DNA of 64,000 bases from Paenibacillus sp. 1781tsa1 (GCF_024159265.1 NZ_JAMYWY010000001.1:7006001-7070000); one strand, 5' to 3'. Positions 8,321 to 16,956 are shown, counted from the first letter of the stretch. A program made the numbers and translations. The notes: generated from the letters alone by a model not told the origin.

Positions 8321-9280
8321 TTAGAAATAATACCCCTTCCGAATATCATCTAAAAGGGTAGGATGTACTGGTTTCCATCCTAAACGCTGCTGCGTCAACG
8401 CACTGGACGCCGGATTATCCGTTTTCGTGAAGGGTGCAAGCCATCCGAAATGTTTACCTGCTTCTTCAACCCCAATACCTTGGACCGGCAAGTTCAAATG
8501 GAGGCCCAAAGCCGTGGCGATCTCTTGAAATGGAATGCCCTCTTCGCTCACTGCATGAAACCGGGACCCTGCCGGAGCATGTTCTAAGGCGAGTCTAAAA
8601 AGGCGCGCCGCATCCAGTAGATGCACGGATGGCCAACGGTTGTTACCGGAGCCTGTATAGGCGGAGAACCCCTTCTTGCGAGCGATGTCCACCAGATTTG
8701 GGAACAAGCCCGTCTTATCGCCTTCACCGTGTACGATCGGTGGGAGGCGTACAATCGAGGAACGTATCCCACGATTCGCCAAGTCTAGGGTGGTATGTTC
8801 TGAAATGATGCGTAATCCACCTTGCGATTGAGGATCCCCAGCGCTGGCCTCCGATCCGAGACGACCGGGAGTAAGCGTCATCGTAGGCATCGCGACGACA
8901 AGCGCCCGGTCACCGGCGGGTAAGGAGGTGCCAAGTGTCTCGATGGCTCGCCTATCGGTCTCAATTGCAGCCTTCATAAATCGCATCACTACATGACGAG
9001 GATTCCCTCCGAATAAAACCCTAAGCCGAGTTGGAAGGCCCGCATGCGAGAACTTGTGGAAGAAGGCCAAATGAATGACCCCGTCTACTGCAGCAGCCAC
9101 TTTGCGCAAGCCTGCTAAATCCTCAATCGAACCGACTTGAACCTGGGCACCCAGTGCCGTAAGCCGTTTGCCGGCTTTTTCAGAACGGGCAAGACCAACC
9201 ACTTGATGACCGGCATCCAGCAGTTCGCGAACGACCGCCCCTCCGATGAATCCTGTCGCCCCTGTAACCAATACACGCAT
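8321..9280 (-). CDS. NAD(P)-dependent epimerase/SDR-family protein
   Basis: 319 residues. The N-terminal Rossmann motif TGATGFIG (residues 7-14) binds NAD(P). After a central AFFHKF region, the position where classical SDRs have Tyr-x3-Lys reads RIISEHTTLDLA, followed by RLPPIVHGEGD. This places it among atypical extended SDRs lacking the canonical Tyr/Lys pair. Substrate unknown. An upstream divergent AraC-type gene suggests regulation of this gene, a common pairing. A TATACT -10 lies about 60 bp upstream. It is part of the rlmH-linked accessory segment. Confidence 0.8.
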   Translation of the reverse strand: MRVLVTGATGFIGGAVVRELLDAGHQVVGLARSEKAGKRLTALGAQVQVGSIEDLAGLRKVAAAVDGVIHLAFFHKFSHAGLPTRLRVLFGGNPRHVVMRFMKAAIETDRRAIETLGTSLPAGDRALVVAMPTMTLTPGRLGSEASAGDPQSQGGLRIISEHTTLDLANRGIRSSIVRLPPIVHGEGDKTGLFPNLVDIARKKGFSAYTGSGNNRWPSVHLLDAARLFRLALEHAPAGSRFHAVSEEGIPFQEIATALGLHLNLPVQGIGVEEAGKHFGWLAPFTKTDNPASSALTQQRLGWKPVHPTLLDDIRKGYYF

Positions 9281-9461
9281 TTTCAGAAATCCCCTTTTCT
9301 ATCGTTAGGATGTTTACTCTTAGTATAGGGGATTGACTACTGCGGTCTTTGCCTTTTCCATCGGAGTTTTTGCCTGATTCAACAGATTCCGCCGCTTAAA
9401 AAGGAAAAATCCGCTAGGCTCTATGCCCGCGGAAATTTGAAAAGCCGTTTACATGTGCGTT

Positions 9462-10424
9462 TCACTTCAACTTTTGCTGGTCCTGACGCCACCTTGTGAT
9501 ATCTCTAGTTGGAGGGCACCCAAAAAATCGGCTGTAATCGCGGCTAAATTGGGAATCACTCAAATAGCCTACACGCCGGCTCGCCGTAGTTGCGTCAATG
9601 GAGCTGGATAACATTAGACGCCTCGCCTCTTGCAGGCGCAGCACCTTTTGATATTGCAGAGGGCTCATCGCAGTAGCCGATCTGAAATACTCGCGAAACG
9701 ACGATTCGCTCATATGGACCAGCTCCGCCAAATCCGCTACTTTCCACGGCTGAGAAAAGTTATTTTGGAGCCAATCAATCGCTTTTGCAACCTGCTGCAT
9801 GCCCGATTCCGCCAGAACAGTCTCGGCAACATAAACACCGATTGGGCTACGGAGGATGCGGATATAAATCTCGTCTTTCACCAATGGAGCCAGCATTTGA
9901 GCATCATCGGGAGAGGACAGGCAAGCCATCAATCTTGCAGCGGCGTTCATCATGGCCAAGTCTGCTTCTATGACGTAGCACGCACTGCGATTGCGAACCT
10001 CCGGTAAACCATTAGGAAATACCATCGGCAGCAACGAAGCAATCCTTTGCGGATCGAGGTATAGACCTATCCCCAAGAACGGTATTTGGTGACTGGCCTG
10101 CATGATTTTCATCGCAACAGGCAAGGCAACGGGGGCAATATACACTCGCGAAGCACCATACTCATAAGCATCCTTGCCTACGGTAATTCGCTTTTTCCCT
10201 TGCGCTGCAATGCAGATTACCGGGGATAACATAGTGTGAACATCATCCGCCGCTTCTACTTGCGAATATCGATTCACATACAGACCATGGATCGGTGAAG
10301 CATAGGTCCCATCCTGCGAAGTATGCTTGTAAATCAAAGTTGCCAACCGAGCTGCCTCACTATCTAGCGCTGAATTGGCATCATCTAATACAGATACATC
10401 CTCATATTTATAGTAATTGTCCAT
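9462..10424 (-). CDS. AraC-family transcriptional regulator
   Basis: 320 residues from the ATG at 10424, preceded by a GGGGAGGAAG site; the frame is open to 10511 but without a ribosome site there. An N-terminal cupin-like AraC_N domain covers residues about 25-190. Two C-terminal helix-turn-helix units follow (VADLAELVHMSESSFREYF and ATTASRRVGYLSDSQFSRDYSRFFG), ending in the Pro-Pro-Thr pattern usual for AraC-type DNA-binding domains. It probably controls the SDR gene immediately downstream, which is on the same strand. The inducer is unknown. It is the accessory-segment gene closest to rlmH. Confidence 0.87.
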   Translation of the reverse strand: MDNYYKYEDVSVLDDANSALDSEAARLATLIYKHTSQDGTYASPIHGLYVNRYSQVEAADDVHTMLSPVICIAAQGKKRITVGKDAYEYGASRVYIAPVALPVAMKIMQASHQIPFLGIGLYLDPQRIASLLPMVFPNGLPEVRNRSACYVIEADLAMMNAAARLMACLSSPDDAQMLAPLVKDEIYIRILRSPIGVYVAETVLAESGMQQVAKAIDWLQNNFSQPWKVADLAELVHMSESSFREYFRSATAMSPLQYQKVLRLQEARRLMLSSSIDATTASRRVGYLSDSQFSRDYSRFFGCPPTRDITRWRQDQQKLK

Positions 10425-10620
10425 GTTCACAAGCAACTTCCTCCCCCTCAGATGTAACAGGATGATAGGCATGTTCATGATACCAAAGGCGCATCCAGAA
10501 AGCTTAAGCATTAAAGTTAAATTAGCATGGATATCTCAAGTCTACCCTTCTGCAAGTCCGAGGGGATTCCCTGCTACCACGAAGCGGACAGCATTTCTCG
10601 CTATCACCTCCCAATGTGCT

Positions 10621-10637
10621 TTACTTGTGGTACGGTT
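10621..10637. repeat. rlmH-proximal att-like direct repeat
   Basis: TTACTTGTGGTACGGTT, the complement of the rlmH terminal codons (Pro-Tyr-His-Lys-stop with one extra base). It matches 6302-6318 at 16 of 17 positions. A shorter 9-bp match, CTTGTGGTA, occurs at 7429-7437 just after the G+C-rich gene. Confidence 0.65.
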
Positions 10638-11100
10638 CCCCCCGATTTATCTTCACCGCGCGATAAATCTGCTCCACCAATACCAGCCGCATAAGCTGAT
10701 GCGGCAGGGTCATGCGCCCGAAGCTCAAGCGCTGCTTCGCACGGCGCAACACCTCATCGGAGAGCCCGTGGCTTCCTCCGATGACAAACACGACATGGCT
10801 CGTCCCATATGTGCCGAGCTTGTCGATCTCCAATGCCAGCTCCTCAGAACTCCAGAGCTGGCCATCCAGTGCGAGCGCGACAACATGCGCCTCGCTCTTC
10901 ACATGCGCGAGGATGCGTTCGCCCTCGCGCTCCTTTACCGCCCGAACCTCAGCTTCGCTCAGGGTATCGGGCGCCTTTTCGTCTGCGACCTCGATCATCT
11001 GAAACTTGATGTACGGGGCGAGCCGCTTGGCATATTCCTGAATGCCCAGCGTCAGATATTTTTCCTTCAATTTGCCTACGCCGATAATCTGAATAAACAC
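10621..11100 (-). CDS. rlmH: 23S rRNA (pseudouridine1915-N3)-methyltransferase RlmH
   Basis: 159 residues, the normal length for the SPOUT methyltransferase RlmH, which methylates pseudouridine 1915 of 23S rRNA on the assembled 70S ribosome. Typical features are the MFIQIIGVGKLKEKY start, the FVIGGSHGLS knot motif, the LPHQLMRLVLVEQIYRA helix and the C-terminal RGEPYHK. The last 17 bp are repeated at 6302-6318. In staphylococci this end of the gene (orfX) is the SCC attachment site; here too the DNA beyond the stop is accessory in character. Confidence 0.97.
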   Translation of the reverse strand: MFIQIIGVGKLKEKYLTLGIQEYAKRLAPYIKFQMIEVADEKAPDTLSEAEVRAVKEREGERILAHVKSEAHVVALALDGQLWSSEELALEIDKLGTYGTSHVVFVIGGSHGLSDEVLRRAKQRLSFGRMTLPHQLMRLVLVEQIYRAVKINRGEPYHK

Positions 11101-11212
11101 GAAAAATCATTCCTCCTAAATTGTCTTGCTTGCGCAATATTCTATAAGTAAGATGCTTTCAAAGCATCTCGTTTGTCACAACTGTATTACCTATACTACA
11201 CATTTCTCAAAT

Positions 11213-11409
11213 TCTAACGAATCACACACACCTTATTCAGCCTCATTTCGGCTACTTTAAAATCTAACGAATCTGAAACACGCTATCTCAGTCAAAACTA
11301 TCTTTCCCCTCCTCTTTTGAGACCATTTCAGCAATATAACGTGTCTACGATTCGTTAGATTTCAACTAGGTGGTGTTTGCCTCAAATAAGGTGCGTCAGG
11401 TTCGTTAGC
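11213..11409. repeat. 197-bp nested palindromic repeat, copy A
   Basis: Four TAACGAA-type boxes are arranged as two nested inverted pairs. The outer arms read CTAACGAATCACACACCTTA and its near-complement ending in TTCGTTAG at 11408. The inner arms are AATCTAACGAATCTGA (from 11261) and ACGATTCGTTAGATTT (to 11362). Copy B at 16957-17153 has the same length and box order. Confidence 0.8.
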
Positions 11410-11667
11410 GGCGCTACTCGACCAATCCACACCCAAGTCCTTACCCACATCGCTGTTACCCAACGTAACCTTCCCCCATGCCCGTACTTCCATTTCTATT
11501 ACCCACGCACCTTGCACGTCTGCTACAACCTTACTCACTCCCAATTCGGAACTCGACACCTACCTACCTGAATCTTCTCCTACTCTCCCCATCTCCACCT
11601 TCATCCCCCACAACCCTTGCCCAACTCCAAGCTGCCTACCAACAATCACACCAATTCCTCCACAAAC

Positions 11668-11692
11668 ACAAAAAGAGCGCTCATCACGCTCT
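11668..11692 (-). terminator. Terminator of the CxxH gene
   Basis: On the minus strand, the 6-bp stem AGAGCG/CGCTCT is followed by TTTTTGTGTTTG. It lies about 100 bp beyond the CxxH stop codon. Confidence 0.6.
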
Positions 11693-11787
11693 CCTTGGCT
11701 TCTTGCTGTGATGTTCATACCGGATGGAAAGTCAGCCCGAAGCGCCACCTTAAGTCACGCGTTCAGCCGTCTAAGTCCTACAGTACG

Positions 11788-11955
11788 CTAAACGACGAGG
11801 AATTCCGCGTGCTGTTCGCACTCGGCGCACTTCGCAGGCGGGTCCCAATCGGCAAATTCCGTCTCCTTCAGATCAACGATATCTGGAGCGTCCTCATACT
11901 CATCGACAAACATGTCGATGGCAATGTCCACGTGTTCTTTGCATACAACGTACAT
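11788..11955 (-). CDS. CxxH/CxxC small protein (TIGR04129-like)
   Basis: A 55-residue gene. It starts MYVVCKEHVDIAIDMFVDEY, continues with an acidic middle (VDLKETEFADWDPP), and ends with a Cys-x2-Cys-x2-His cluster (CAECEQH). An AAAGGATG site precedes the ATG. Members of the BA_5709-type CxxH/CxxC family are typically found between rlmH and htrA in Bacillales, as here. The cysteines suggest metal binding. Function unknown. Confidence 0.85.
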   Translation of the reverse strand: MYVVCKEHVDIAIDMFVDEYEDAPDIVDLKETEFADWDPPAKCAECEQHAEFLVV

Positions 11956-12303
11956 CCGTTAAGCATCCTTTCTGTAACCAGCTATGTTCCCGATTCACAA
12001 CCGCGTATCCTATTACAGGATAGCCACTTCTCAGTTCTATCACACCTGCCACCGAAAAGAAACCCCCAGTCCTAATTTATCGTGCCCAACATCTCCCAAA
12101 CCCCTCCGTACGCCGTAAAAGAACACCAAAAGCATCCTTCCCGATACCTCCACGGTACCACGAAAAGAATGCTCCTGTAACAGTAACAATCACTTCATAT
12201 AGCGAATGAATCCTGCGCCTACGCCTGAATTGCGAAAACAGAGTTACGTATTCCCCTATTCTGTTCCATTCCATTCTAGGAATAGCCTCTAACCCATACT
12301 CTT
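11956..12303. other. Gap between CxxH gene and lipoprotein gene
   Basis: 348 bp. Open frames on both strands lack ribosome sites and motifs. A weak inverted repeat AGCAT/ATGCT spans about 12130-12172. No gene or RNA is supported. Confidence 0.4.
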
Positions 12304-12828
12304 TTACTTCAATCCCGACTGTGCCTTCGTCAACAGCTTGCCACCTTGAAAAGCAATAACCGCATTGGCACCATTGCCGGCTGTGCCTTTATAGTTGTAG
12401 ACCACCATATTCTCCGCTTCACTCAGCGCTTCACCTTCGCCGCCGAGGATCTCGATGACATCTTCTACAGACATGCCAACCTCAAGCTTCTCATACTGGG
12501 CAAACGTAATCAGCACCCCATCGCCTTTCCCGGCCGATCCGTTGTTTCCTGATGCTACAGGCGTTTGACCACTAGCCTCGCCTACCGCAATCATATTTGT
12601 GCTTAACTCATTCAACTTGGTCTCAAGTGCTGCGATCTTTTGCTCCTGTTCAACGCTCTTGGCTCCCTGTTCCACTAATTTCTTCTCAAGCCCAGCAATT
12701 TTCTCTTGCAGAGCACTTGTATCCACCGATGCTCCTGTCGTAGCAACCTCAGATCCACAGGCAGATAGCACAAACAGGGACAGCGCCAAGCTCGTTCCCC
12801 CAAGCATCTTTTTCCTCAATCGTTTCAT
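12304..12828 (-). CDS. Coiled-coil lipoprotein with SmpA/BLIP-like C-terminal domain
   Basis: 174 residues from the ATG at 12828 (site GAAGGGG); 26 extra upstream codons are open but lack a start signal. A lipoprotein signal with lipobox LSAC lies at residues about 18-24. A coiled coil of heptads (LQEKIAGLEKKLVEQ to IAALETKLNEL) spans roughly residues 38-76, followed by a Gly/Ser linker. The C-terminal domain, YEKLEVGMSVEDVIEILGG then VVYNYKG, resembles the SmpA/OmlA or BLIP-like fold used in envelope protein contacts. It is membrane-anchored outside the cell. The partner is unknown; the site between htrA and rlmH suggests an envelope role. Confidence 0.75.
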   Translation of the reverse strand: MKRLRKKMLGGTSLALSLFVLSACGSEVATTGASVDTSALQEKIAGLEKKLVEQGAKSVEQEQKIAALETKLNELSTNMIAVGEASGQTPVASGNNGSAGKGDGVLITFAQYEKLEVGMSVEDVIEILGGEGEALSEAENMVVYNYKGTAGNGANAVIAFQGGKLLTKAQSGLK

Positions 12829-13141
12829 TATAAATACCCCTTCCATTCTGAAATAAAAATGTGATCGACAAAGAGATGTTATTTGCATCAGCGACCGTCC
12901 GAACATATTGACAACAGTTTACCACAGCCCAAGTCTGATGTATCTGCTCCTTTCGCTCCGGGTCTAACTGATCATGGTTACATAAAAATGGTTAATCTAC
13001 TCATTTACTGTCGAATGAATACGTCCACCCATAGCATAATACTGAACCAACAACTAAAAAAGAGTGGTCAGTTGATCTGATCACTCTTCTAGCTTTCCTT
13101 ATTTCAATCCAAGCAAAAGTATAGGCTTCCTTGATCTTCCC
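12829..13141. other. Gap between htrA and the lipoprotein gene
   Basis: 313 bp holding the htrA terminator (13054-13090) and the presumed promoter of the lipoprotein gene. No clear -35/-10 pair or further gene is visible. Confidence 0.5.
13054..13090 (-). terminator. Terminator of htrA
   Basis: 12-bp stem AAGAGTGATCAG/CTGACCACTCTT with one mismatch and a 5-nt loop, followed on the minus strand by TTTTTT. Confidence 0.85.
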
Positions 13142-14419
13142 TTACTCCGGTTTATCCGTCAACTTCACGGATACTTTCTCCGCTTTGCCATCCCGGTAGA
13201 AGGTCACTTCTATCGTATCCCCAATTTTCTTCTGATCGTACAGATATTTCCGCAGATCCAGCGTGGAGGTAATTTTCTGCCCATCAAATTCCGTAATGAC
13301 ATCATTCAGCTTCATACCTGCTTCAGATGCCGGACCGGATGCTTCCAGCACAACCACACCGCTGTCCACGTGAGATGGCAGCTTCAGATCCTTGCGTTGC
13401 TCGTCATCCAGTGGTGCATAAGGGTTGCTCAGATCGACCGTGTACACGCCCAGGTATGGACGAGATACTTTGCCGTTCAAGAGCAGGGAATCTACCGTTT
13501 TCATCACTTCGTTCATCGGAATCGCGAAGCCGAGACCTTCAACACCCGTATCTGAGATCTTCATCGTGTTGATGCCGACCACTTTACCATTAAGATCGAC
13601 CAGAGCACCGCCGCTATTGCCTTCGTTAATCGCCGCATCCGTCTGGATCACGTTTTGCTCCCAGTCGTATACCCCATCCTGATTAATCGATACAGGCAGA
13701 ATACGATCCGTGTAACTGACAATACCGGAGGTCAGCGTACCGCCCAGACCGAGCGGGTTTCCGATCGCCAGCACCGTTTGACCGCGCTGAAGTTTGCTGG
13801 AATCACCGATCTCCGCCACTGCACCCAACCCTTTATCTTCTGCGGATAATACAGCAATGTCGCTCACACGGTCCTTACCAACCAGCTTCGCTTTATGTGT
13901 CTCCCCATCCACAGTCACGATCTCCAGATCACTCGCACCTTCCACAACGTGGTGGTTGGTCATAATGTAGGCCTTGCCATCTTCCTTCTTGAAAATGACC
14001 CCTGAGCCAAGCGCGGAATCTTCCATCGACAGGCTGCTGCCCGTTTTATGGTTCACGATGCTCACCACGGAAGGACGTACCTTCGCCGCTGCCTGGATAA
14101 TCCGGTCGTATGGATCAGCTGCCTGCGCTGTCTGTGCACCGCCTCCACCACCATTACCTGTAGCATTAGCCAGCGGTAACGATGTGGGCTGTGTGATGAA
14201 GCTAAACAGCATGACGGTCACGATGGAGCTGATCACCGAGCTAATCACAGCTACTTTCACTGTGGAGCTGATTCCCATACGCGATCTGCGCGGATTGCTC
14301 CAGCGGTCACGTCCACGTGCTCTGCCTCCAGGGCGGATGATCTGAAGTTTGCCTTTCTGTTCAGGTTCGGCGCGTCTTGATACTTTGGTTGAATAAAAAT
14401 CGTCTCCAAACAATCCCAT
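13142..14419 (-). CDS. htrA: HtrA/DegP-family membrane-anchored serine protease
   Basis: 425 residues from the ATG at 14419, chosen because GGGGAGAGG lies just upstream; the frame is open to 14452. There is a basic cytoplasmic N-terminus (SRRAEPEQKGK, then an Arg-rich stretch), one membrane anchor (VKVAVISSVISSIVTVMLF) and a Gly-rich linker. The trypsin-like domain has His in TNHHVVEG, Asp in DIAVLSAED and Ser in NEGNSGGAL. A C-terminal PDZ domain (PYLGVYTV to DGKAEKVSV) follows. It degrades or handles misfolded extracytoplasmic proteins. As in B. subtilis (yycK), it lies downstream of the wal locus, but here a 55-gene-length gap and an opposite-strand small gene intervene. Confidence 0.93.
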   Translation of the reverse strand: MGLFGDDFYSTKVSRRAEPEQKGKLQIIRPGGRARGRDRWSNPRRSRMGISSTVKVAVISSVISSIVTVMLFSFITQPTSLPLANATGNGGGGGAQTAQAADPYDRIIQAAAKVRPSVVSIVNHKTGSSLSMEDSALGSGVIFKKEDGKAYIMTNHHVVEGASDLEIVTVDGETHKAKLVGKDRVSDIAVLSAEDKGLGAVAEIGDSSKLQRGQTVLAIGNPLGLGGTLTSGIVSYTDRILPVSINQDGVYDWEQNVIQTDAAINEGNSGGALVDLNGKVVGINTMKISDTGVEGLGFAIPMNEVMKTVDSLLLNGKVSRPYLGVYTVDLSNPYAPLDDEQRKDLKLPSHVDSGVVVLEASGPASEAGMKLNDVITEFDGQKITSTLDLRKYLYDQKKIGDTIEVTFYRDGKAEKVSVKLTDKPE

Positions 14420-15137
14420 CGTGATCCTCTCCCCTTCGTTGTCACGCATCAAGACCCTGACTGCCGCCTAAGTTGTCGCATGGTTCAACGATGGAGTTCT
14501 CACATACACCACTCCGCCAACAGACGAACCTTCCGATCGCTGTTACTCACAAATTTTTTTGATCCCCTCTTTCAAGGTAAAAATTTGTTCCTAAAGGCGA
14601 ACACTTTGTTTCTTCAGGTTTCTTCTGTCGTCTTCGTTACGTGAAGACTCCAACGGTTTCCCATGCTTTTTTGCATTTTTATAAAATGGTCTAGCATATC
14701 GCCGCATCCCGGCATCAAATCAAGATACAGCGTCTATGTACAACAGAACGGACACGCCATTCTGTCAGTGACTCTATCAATCATGCTCTCGCATTCTATG
14801 ACATGCCATTTCACACGCAAAACAGCCAAAATCACAATGCTCCTCATATACTAAACACATCAAATCTCAAAAAGTTGCATATTTACGTAAATTAACGCAC
14901 ATTTCCGCTATAACGCGCTTAACAATAAAGGTCCATAGTATCTATCACCACAAAATCCGGTCCGCTAAGCGCGATTTTGGTAAATATGAAGAACTTTTTC
15001 ATCCTTGTATAGTCACAGGTTCAGCATACACGCCTTATCACACAAATTATAGCGGCAAAAAGAGGAATGTTTTCCACCCAGCCTGACTACAATAATAGTA
15101 AAAGACAATTCGAAGCTTCATAGAGGAGGAAGTATAC
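14420..15137. other. Gap upstream of htrA with a nested inverted repeat
   Basis: 718 bp. It separates htrA from the wal operon. It contains the inverted-repeat element at 14878-14988 and A+T-rich DNA with presumed promoters for htrA (minus) and the 70-residue gene (plus). No gene is supported. Confidence 0.5.
14878..14988. repeat. Nested inverted repeat, about 110 bp
   Basis: Outer arms CATATTTAC (14878-14886) and GTAAATATG (14980-14988) are perfect complements. Inner arms CGCGCTTA (14914-14921) and TAAGCGCG (14966-14973) are also perfect. The two-level layout resembles the 197-bp repeats but the sequence differs. Confidence 0.55.
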
Positions 15138-15350
15138 ATGGATCGCACGCGTACACTCACAGCCATGGACGAAGTTCATATGGCGGCCAAGCTGGCCGAT
15201 CTCAAGGAAGAACACTATCGTAATACCCTTGCACTGAGTACCATCATCGAACTGCTTATTGATAAAGGCATTCTAACCCGCGAGGAAGTCGAGCGCAAAG
15301 CCGCCGAACTGGACAGCTTTATGGCTCACCTACCCTATCCCATGGCGTAG
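15138..15350 (+). CDS. Small conserved-looking protein of unknown function
   Basis: 70 residues, ATG with a strong AGGAGGAAG site 7 bp upstream. It is helical and charged (MAAKLADLKEEHYRNTLALSTIIELLIDKGIL, then TREEVERKAAELD), with the ITREEVE-type helix often seen in small helical or HTH-like proteins. No family is recognised. It is transcribed opposite to the wal operon, and its last 32 bp overlap the 3' end of walJ, so the two mRNAs are complementary there. Confidence 0.7.
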   Translation: MDRTRTLTAMDEVHMAAKLADLKEEHYRNTLALSTIIELLIDKGILTREEVERKAAELDSFMAHLPYPMA

Positions 15351-16125
15351 GACGGTCATAATACGTATCACAGAGTTTGAACTCATGATCCCGATAAAAA
15401 CATCCACGGCTCTCCATCGCGTCGCGCACCGACATTTTCGCCAAGTCCATCATATTATGATCTCGGCTAAGATGTGCCAGATACGTGCGCTTGATGCGTC
15501 CGTTCATCAGTTCACTAAGCGCTGCCCCTGCCGCTTCGTTCGACAAATGCCCAATGTCGCTCAAAATCCGGCGCTTGGTGTTCCATGGATAACGCCCCAT
15601 ACGCAGCAATTCGACATCATGATTCGCCTCCAGCACCAGCACGTCAGAATCTGCGATCGCATCGCGAACCTTGTCGCTCATGTACCCGAGATCCGTTGCA
15701 ACAGACAGCTTCTCCGTACCATCATCGAATGTGTACCCTACCGGCTCAGCCGCATCATGCGAGATCCCGAAGGATTCCACGCGCAGTGACCCAAAATCAT
15801 GTTTTTCACCTGTCTCAAATACCCTCCGGTTTTCCTCTGGAATCGCCCCAACCGACTTCTCCAGTGCCGCCCACGTATTCAGATTCGCGTAGATTGGTAA
15901 ATTATATTTCCGAGACATCGCGCCTAGTCCTTTAATGTGATCGGAATGTTCATGTGTAACCAGAATCCCGTCCAGTTCTGCCCCAGAAATCTCCCTTTCC
16001 TGAAACAGTGCATCCAATCGCTTCGCACTAAGACCCGCATCAATCATGAGAGAGGTCCCCCCATGCTGTATGACCGTGGCATTACCTGTCGAACCGCTGG
16101 ATAACACGGTAAAATATATCCCCAT
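15319..16125 (-). CDS. walJ: MBL-fold hydrolase WalJ (YycJ)
   Basis: 268 residues. A metallo-beta-lactamase fold with the metal motif THEHSDH (residues about 57-63), the early SSGSTGN turn, and later His/Asp ligands (SFGISHDAAEPVGY; SVATDLGYM). YycJ/WalJ is the last gene of the wal locus; it is a dsDNA exonuclease-type MBL protein linked to coordination of cell division and replication in streptococci. It follows walI by 6 bp and is co-transcribed with it. It overlaps a convergent small gene at its 3' end. Confidence 0.95.
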   Translation of the reverse strand: MGIYFTVLSSGSTGNATVIQHGGTSLMIDAGLSAKRLDALFQEREISGAELDGILVTHEHSDHIKGLGAMSRKYNLPIYANLNTWAALEKSVGAIPEENRRVFETGEKHDFGSLRVESFGISHDAAEPVGYTFDDGTEKLSVATDLGYMSDKVRDAIADSDVLVLEANHDVELLRMGRYPWNTKRRILSDIGHLSNEAAGAALSELMNGRIKRTYLAHLSRDHNMMDLAKMSVRDAMESRGCFYRDHEFKLCDTYYDRPTPWDRVGEP

Positions 16126-16131
16126 AACGCA

Positions 16132-16884
16132 TTACTCCCCTGGTTTGTCTGTCTTGGGACTGAATACATCCCCACTGATGCCCTGCACGTACAACACTTC
16201 GCCACTTTCCAGCACGAACCGCCATGCCGGCATCGCTACCTGTATATCTGAATTGAACAACTGGCCGTAGTAGCCCAGCTGAATATCTTTGACAATTGCA
16301 TCATTTGGCAAAAAGTTCTCGATCAGCGTTCCCAGCGCCTTCGACGCCGGAAGCACCTGCTGATCGCTCTCCTCTGCGGTTGTAATTCGCACCGGAGTCT
16401 GACGGTAACCCTTTATTTTCTGGTCGCTGTAGAACAACTCCAGACTCACATTGAAGAGCGGCCATTTGCCATCCACCAGTGGGTGAAGCACAAAAGCCCC
16501 ATCCTCGGCCATCAGCTGATCCAGCCGGTATGTCCCGATCTGTGGAATCTCTCGCTGTAATGCATCTTCCAGCTCACTCTGCGAGAAAATCAGCTTGCTA
16601 TCTACAGGCTGTTCCAGCTCCATATCAACACCTGCCTTGTCCTCTTCAATGAACTCATAGGACAACTTCGGCAACTTCGGCGTTTCATTTGGAATCGGAG
16701 CCAGCACCTGAATGCCCTTCTCTTCCATCGCCTGCTGTGTATTGTCTGCCAGTGAGGTGAAGTCCAGATTGGCTCCGGCCGTCTCCCGCGCATCCATCCA
16801 GATCTGGTATCCCAGCACCAGATTGAGCAGCAGAAAGGCATAGATCAACACATTTTTGGCCCGTCCCCAATCCAAAACTTTCAC
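16132..16884 (-). CDS. walI: WalK regulatory protein WalI (YycI)
   Basis: 250 residues: a single N-terminal membrane helix (NVLIYAFLLLNLVLGYQIW) then an extracytoplasmic YycI domain. The MDWGRAKN-like opening (here MKVLDWGRAKN) is diagnostic. In B. subtilis, YycI with YycH inhibits the WalK kinase through transmembrane contacts. It is unusually separated from walH by 394 bp containing a palindromic repeat, so it may need its own promoter or read-through. Confidence 0.95.
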   Translation of the reverse strand: MKVLDWGRAKNVLIYAFLLLNLVLGYQIWMDARETAGANLDFTSLADNTQQAMEEKGIQVLAPIPNETPKLPKLSYEFIEEDKAGVDMELEQPVDSKLIFSQSELEDALQREIPQIGTYRLDQLMAEDGAFVLHPLVDGKWPLFNVSLELFYSDQKIKGYRQTPVRITTAEESDQQVLPASKALGTLIENFLPNDAIVKDIQLGYYGQLFNSDIQVAMPAWRFVLESGEVLYVQGISGDVFSPKTDKPGE

Positions 16885-16956
16885 CTCCCTCAGTTAGCTG
16901 GCTAAAATACTTTCAAACCCTCTTGGAAAATTGATCTCTATCCATGTTGCCTGCTT

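Larger units (their letters stand above)
6302..10637. mobile_element. Accessory cassette integrated at the rlmH 3' end (SCC-like, no recombinase)
   Basis: A 17-bp sequence at the 3' end of rlmH (10621-10637, encoding the conserved EPYHK-stop) recurs in the same orientation at 6302-6318 with one C/T difference. Between them lie a G+C-rich membrane gene, a DUF2306 gene, an SDR gene and an AraC regulator, unlike the conserved oriC-proximal neighbourhood to the right. Staphylococcal SCC elements integrate at this codon stretch of rlmH (orfX) through Ccr serine recombinases, giving direct repeats just like these. No ccr gene is present, so this would be a remnant or a cassette moved in trans. The repeat is observed; the mobility is inferred. 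Confidence 0.55.
11101..11787. other. Gap upstream of rlmH: repeat copy A, purine-biased stretch
   Basis: 687 bp without a supported gene. It holds palindromic repeat copy A (11213-11409), then about 250 bp of markedly pyrimidine-rich plus strand (11420-11660) with C runs. Open frames exist there but look like composition artefacts: they lack ribosome sites and recognisable motifs. The terminator of the CxxH gene lies at 11668-11692. Confidence 0.6.

Noticed and set aside
11362..11748. Two minus-strand open frames in the pyrimidine-rich stretch
   Set aside because: No ribosome site, no recognisable motifs, and the frames follow from the strong strand bias in base composition.
11617..12075. 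152-codon plus-strand open frame
   Set aside because: It is antisense to the CxxH gene, lacks a ribosome site, and its product has no family-like character.
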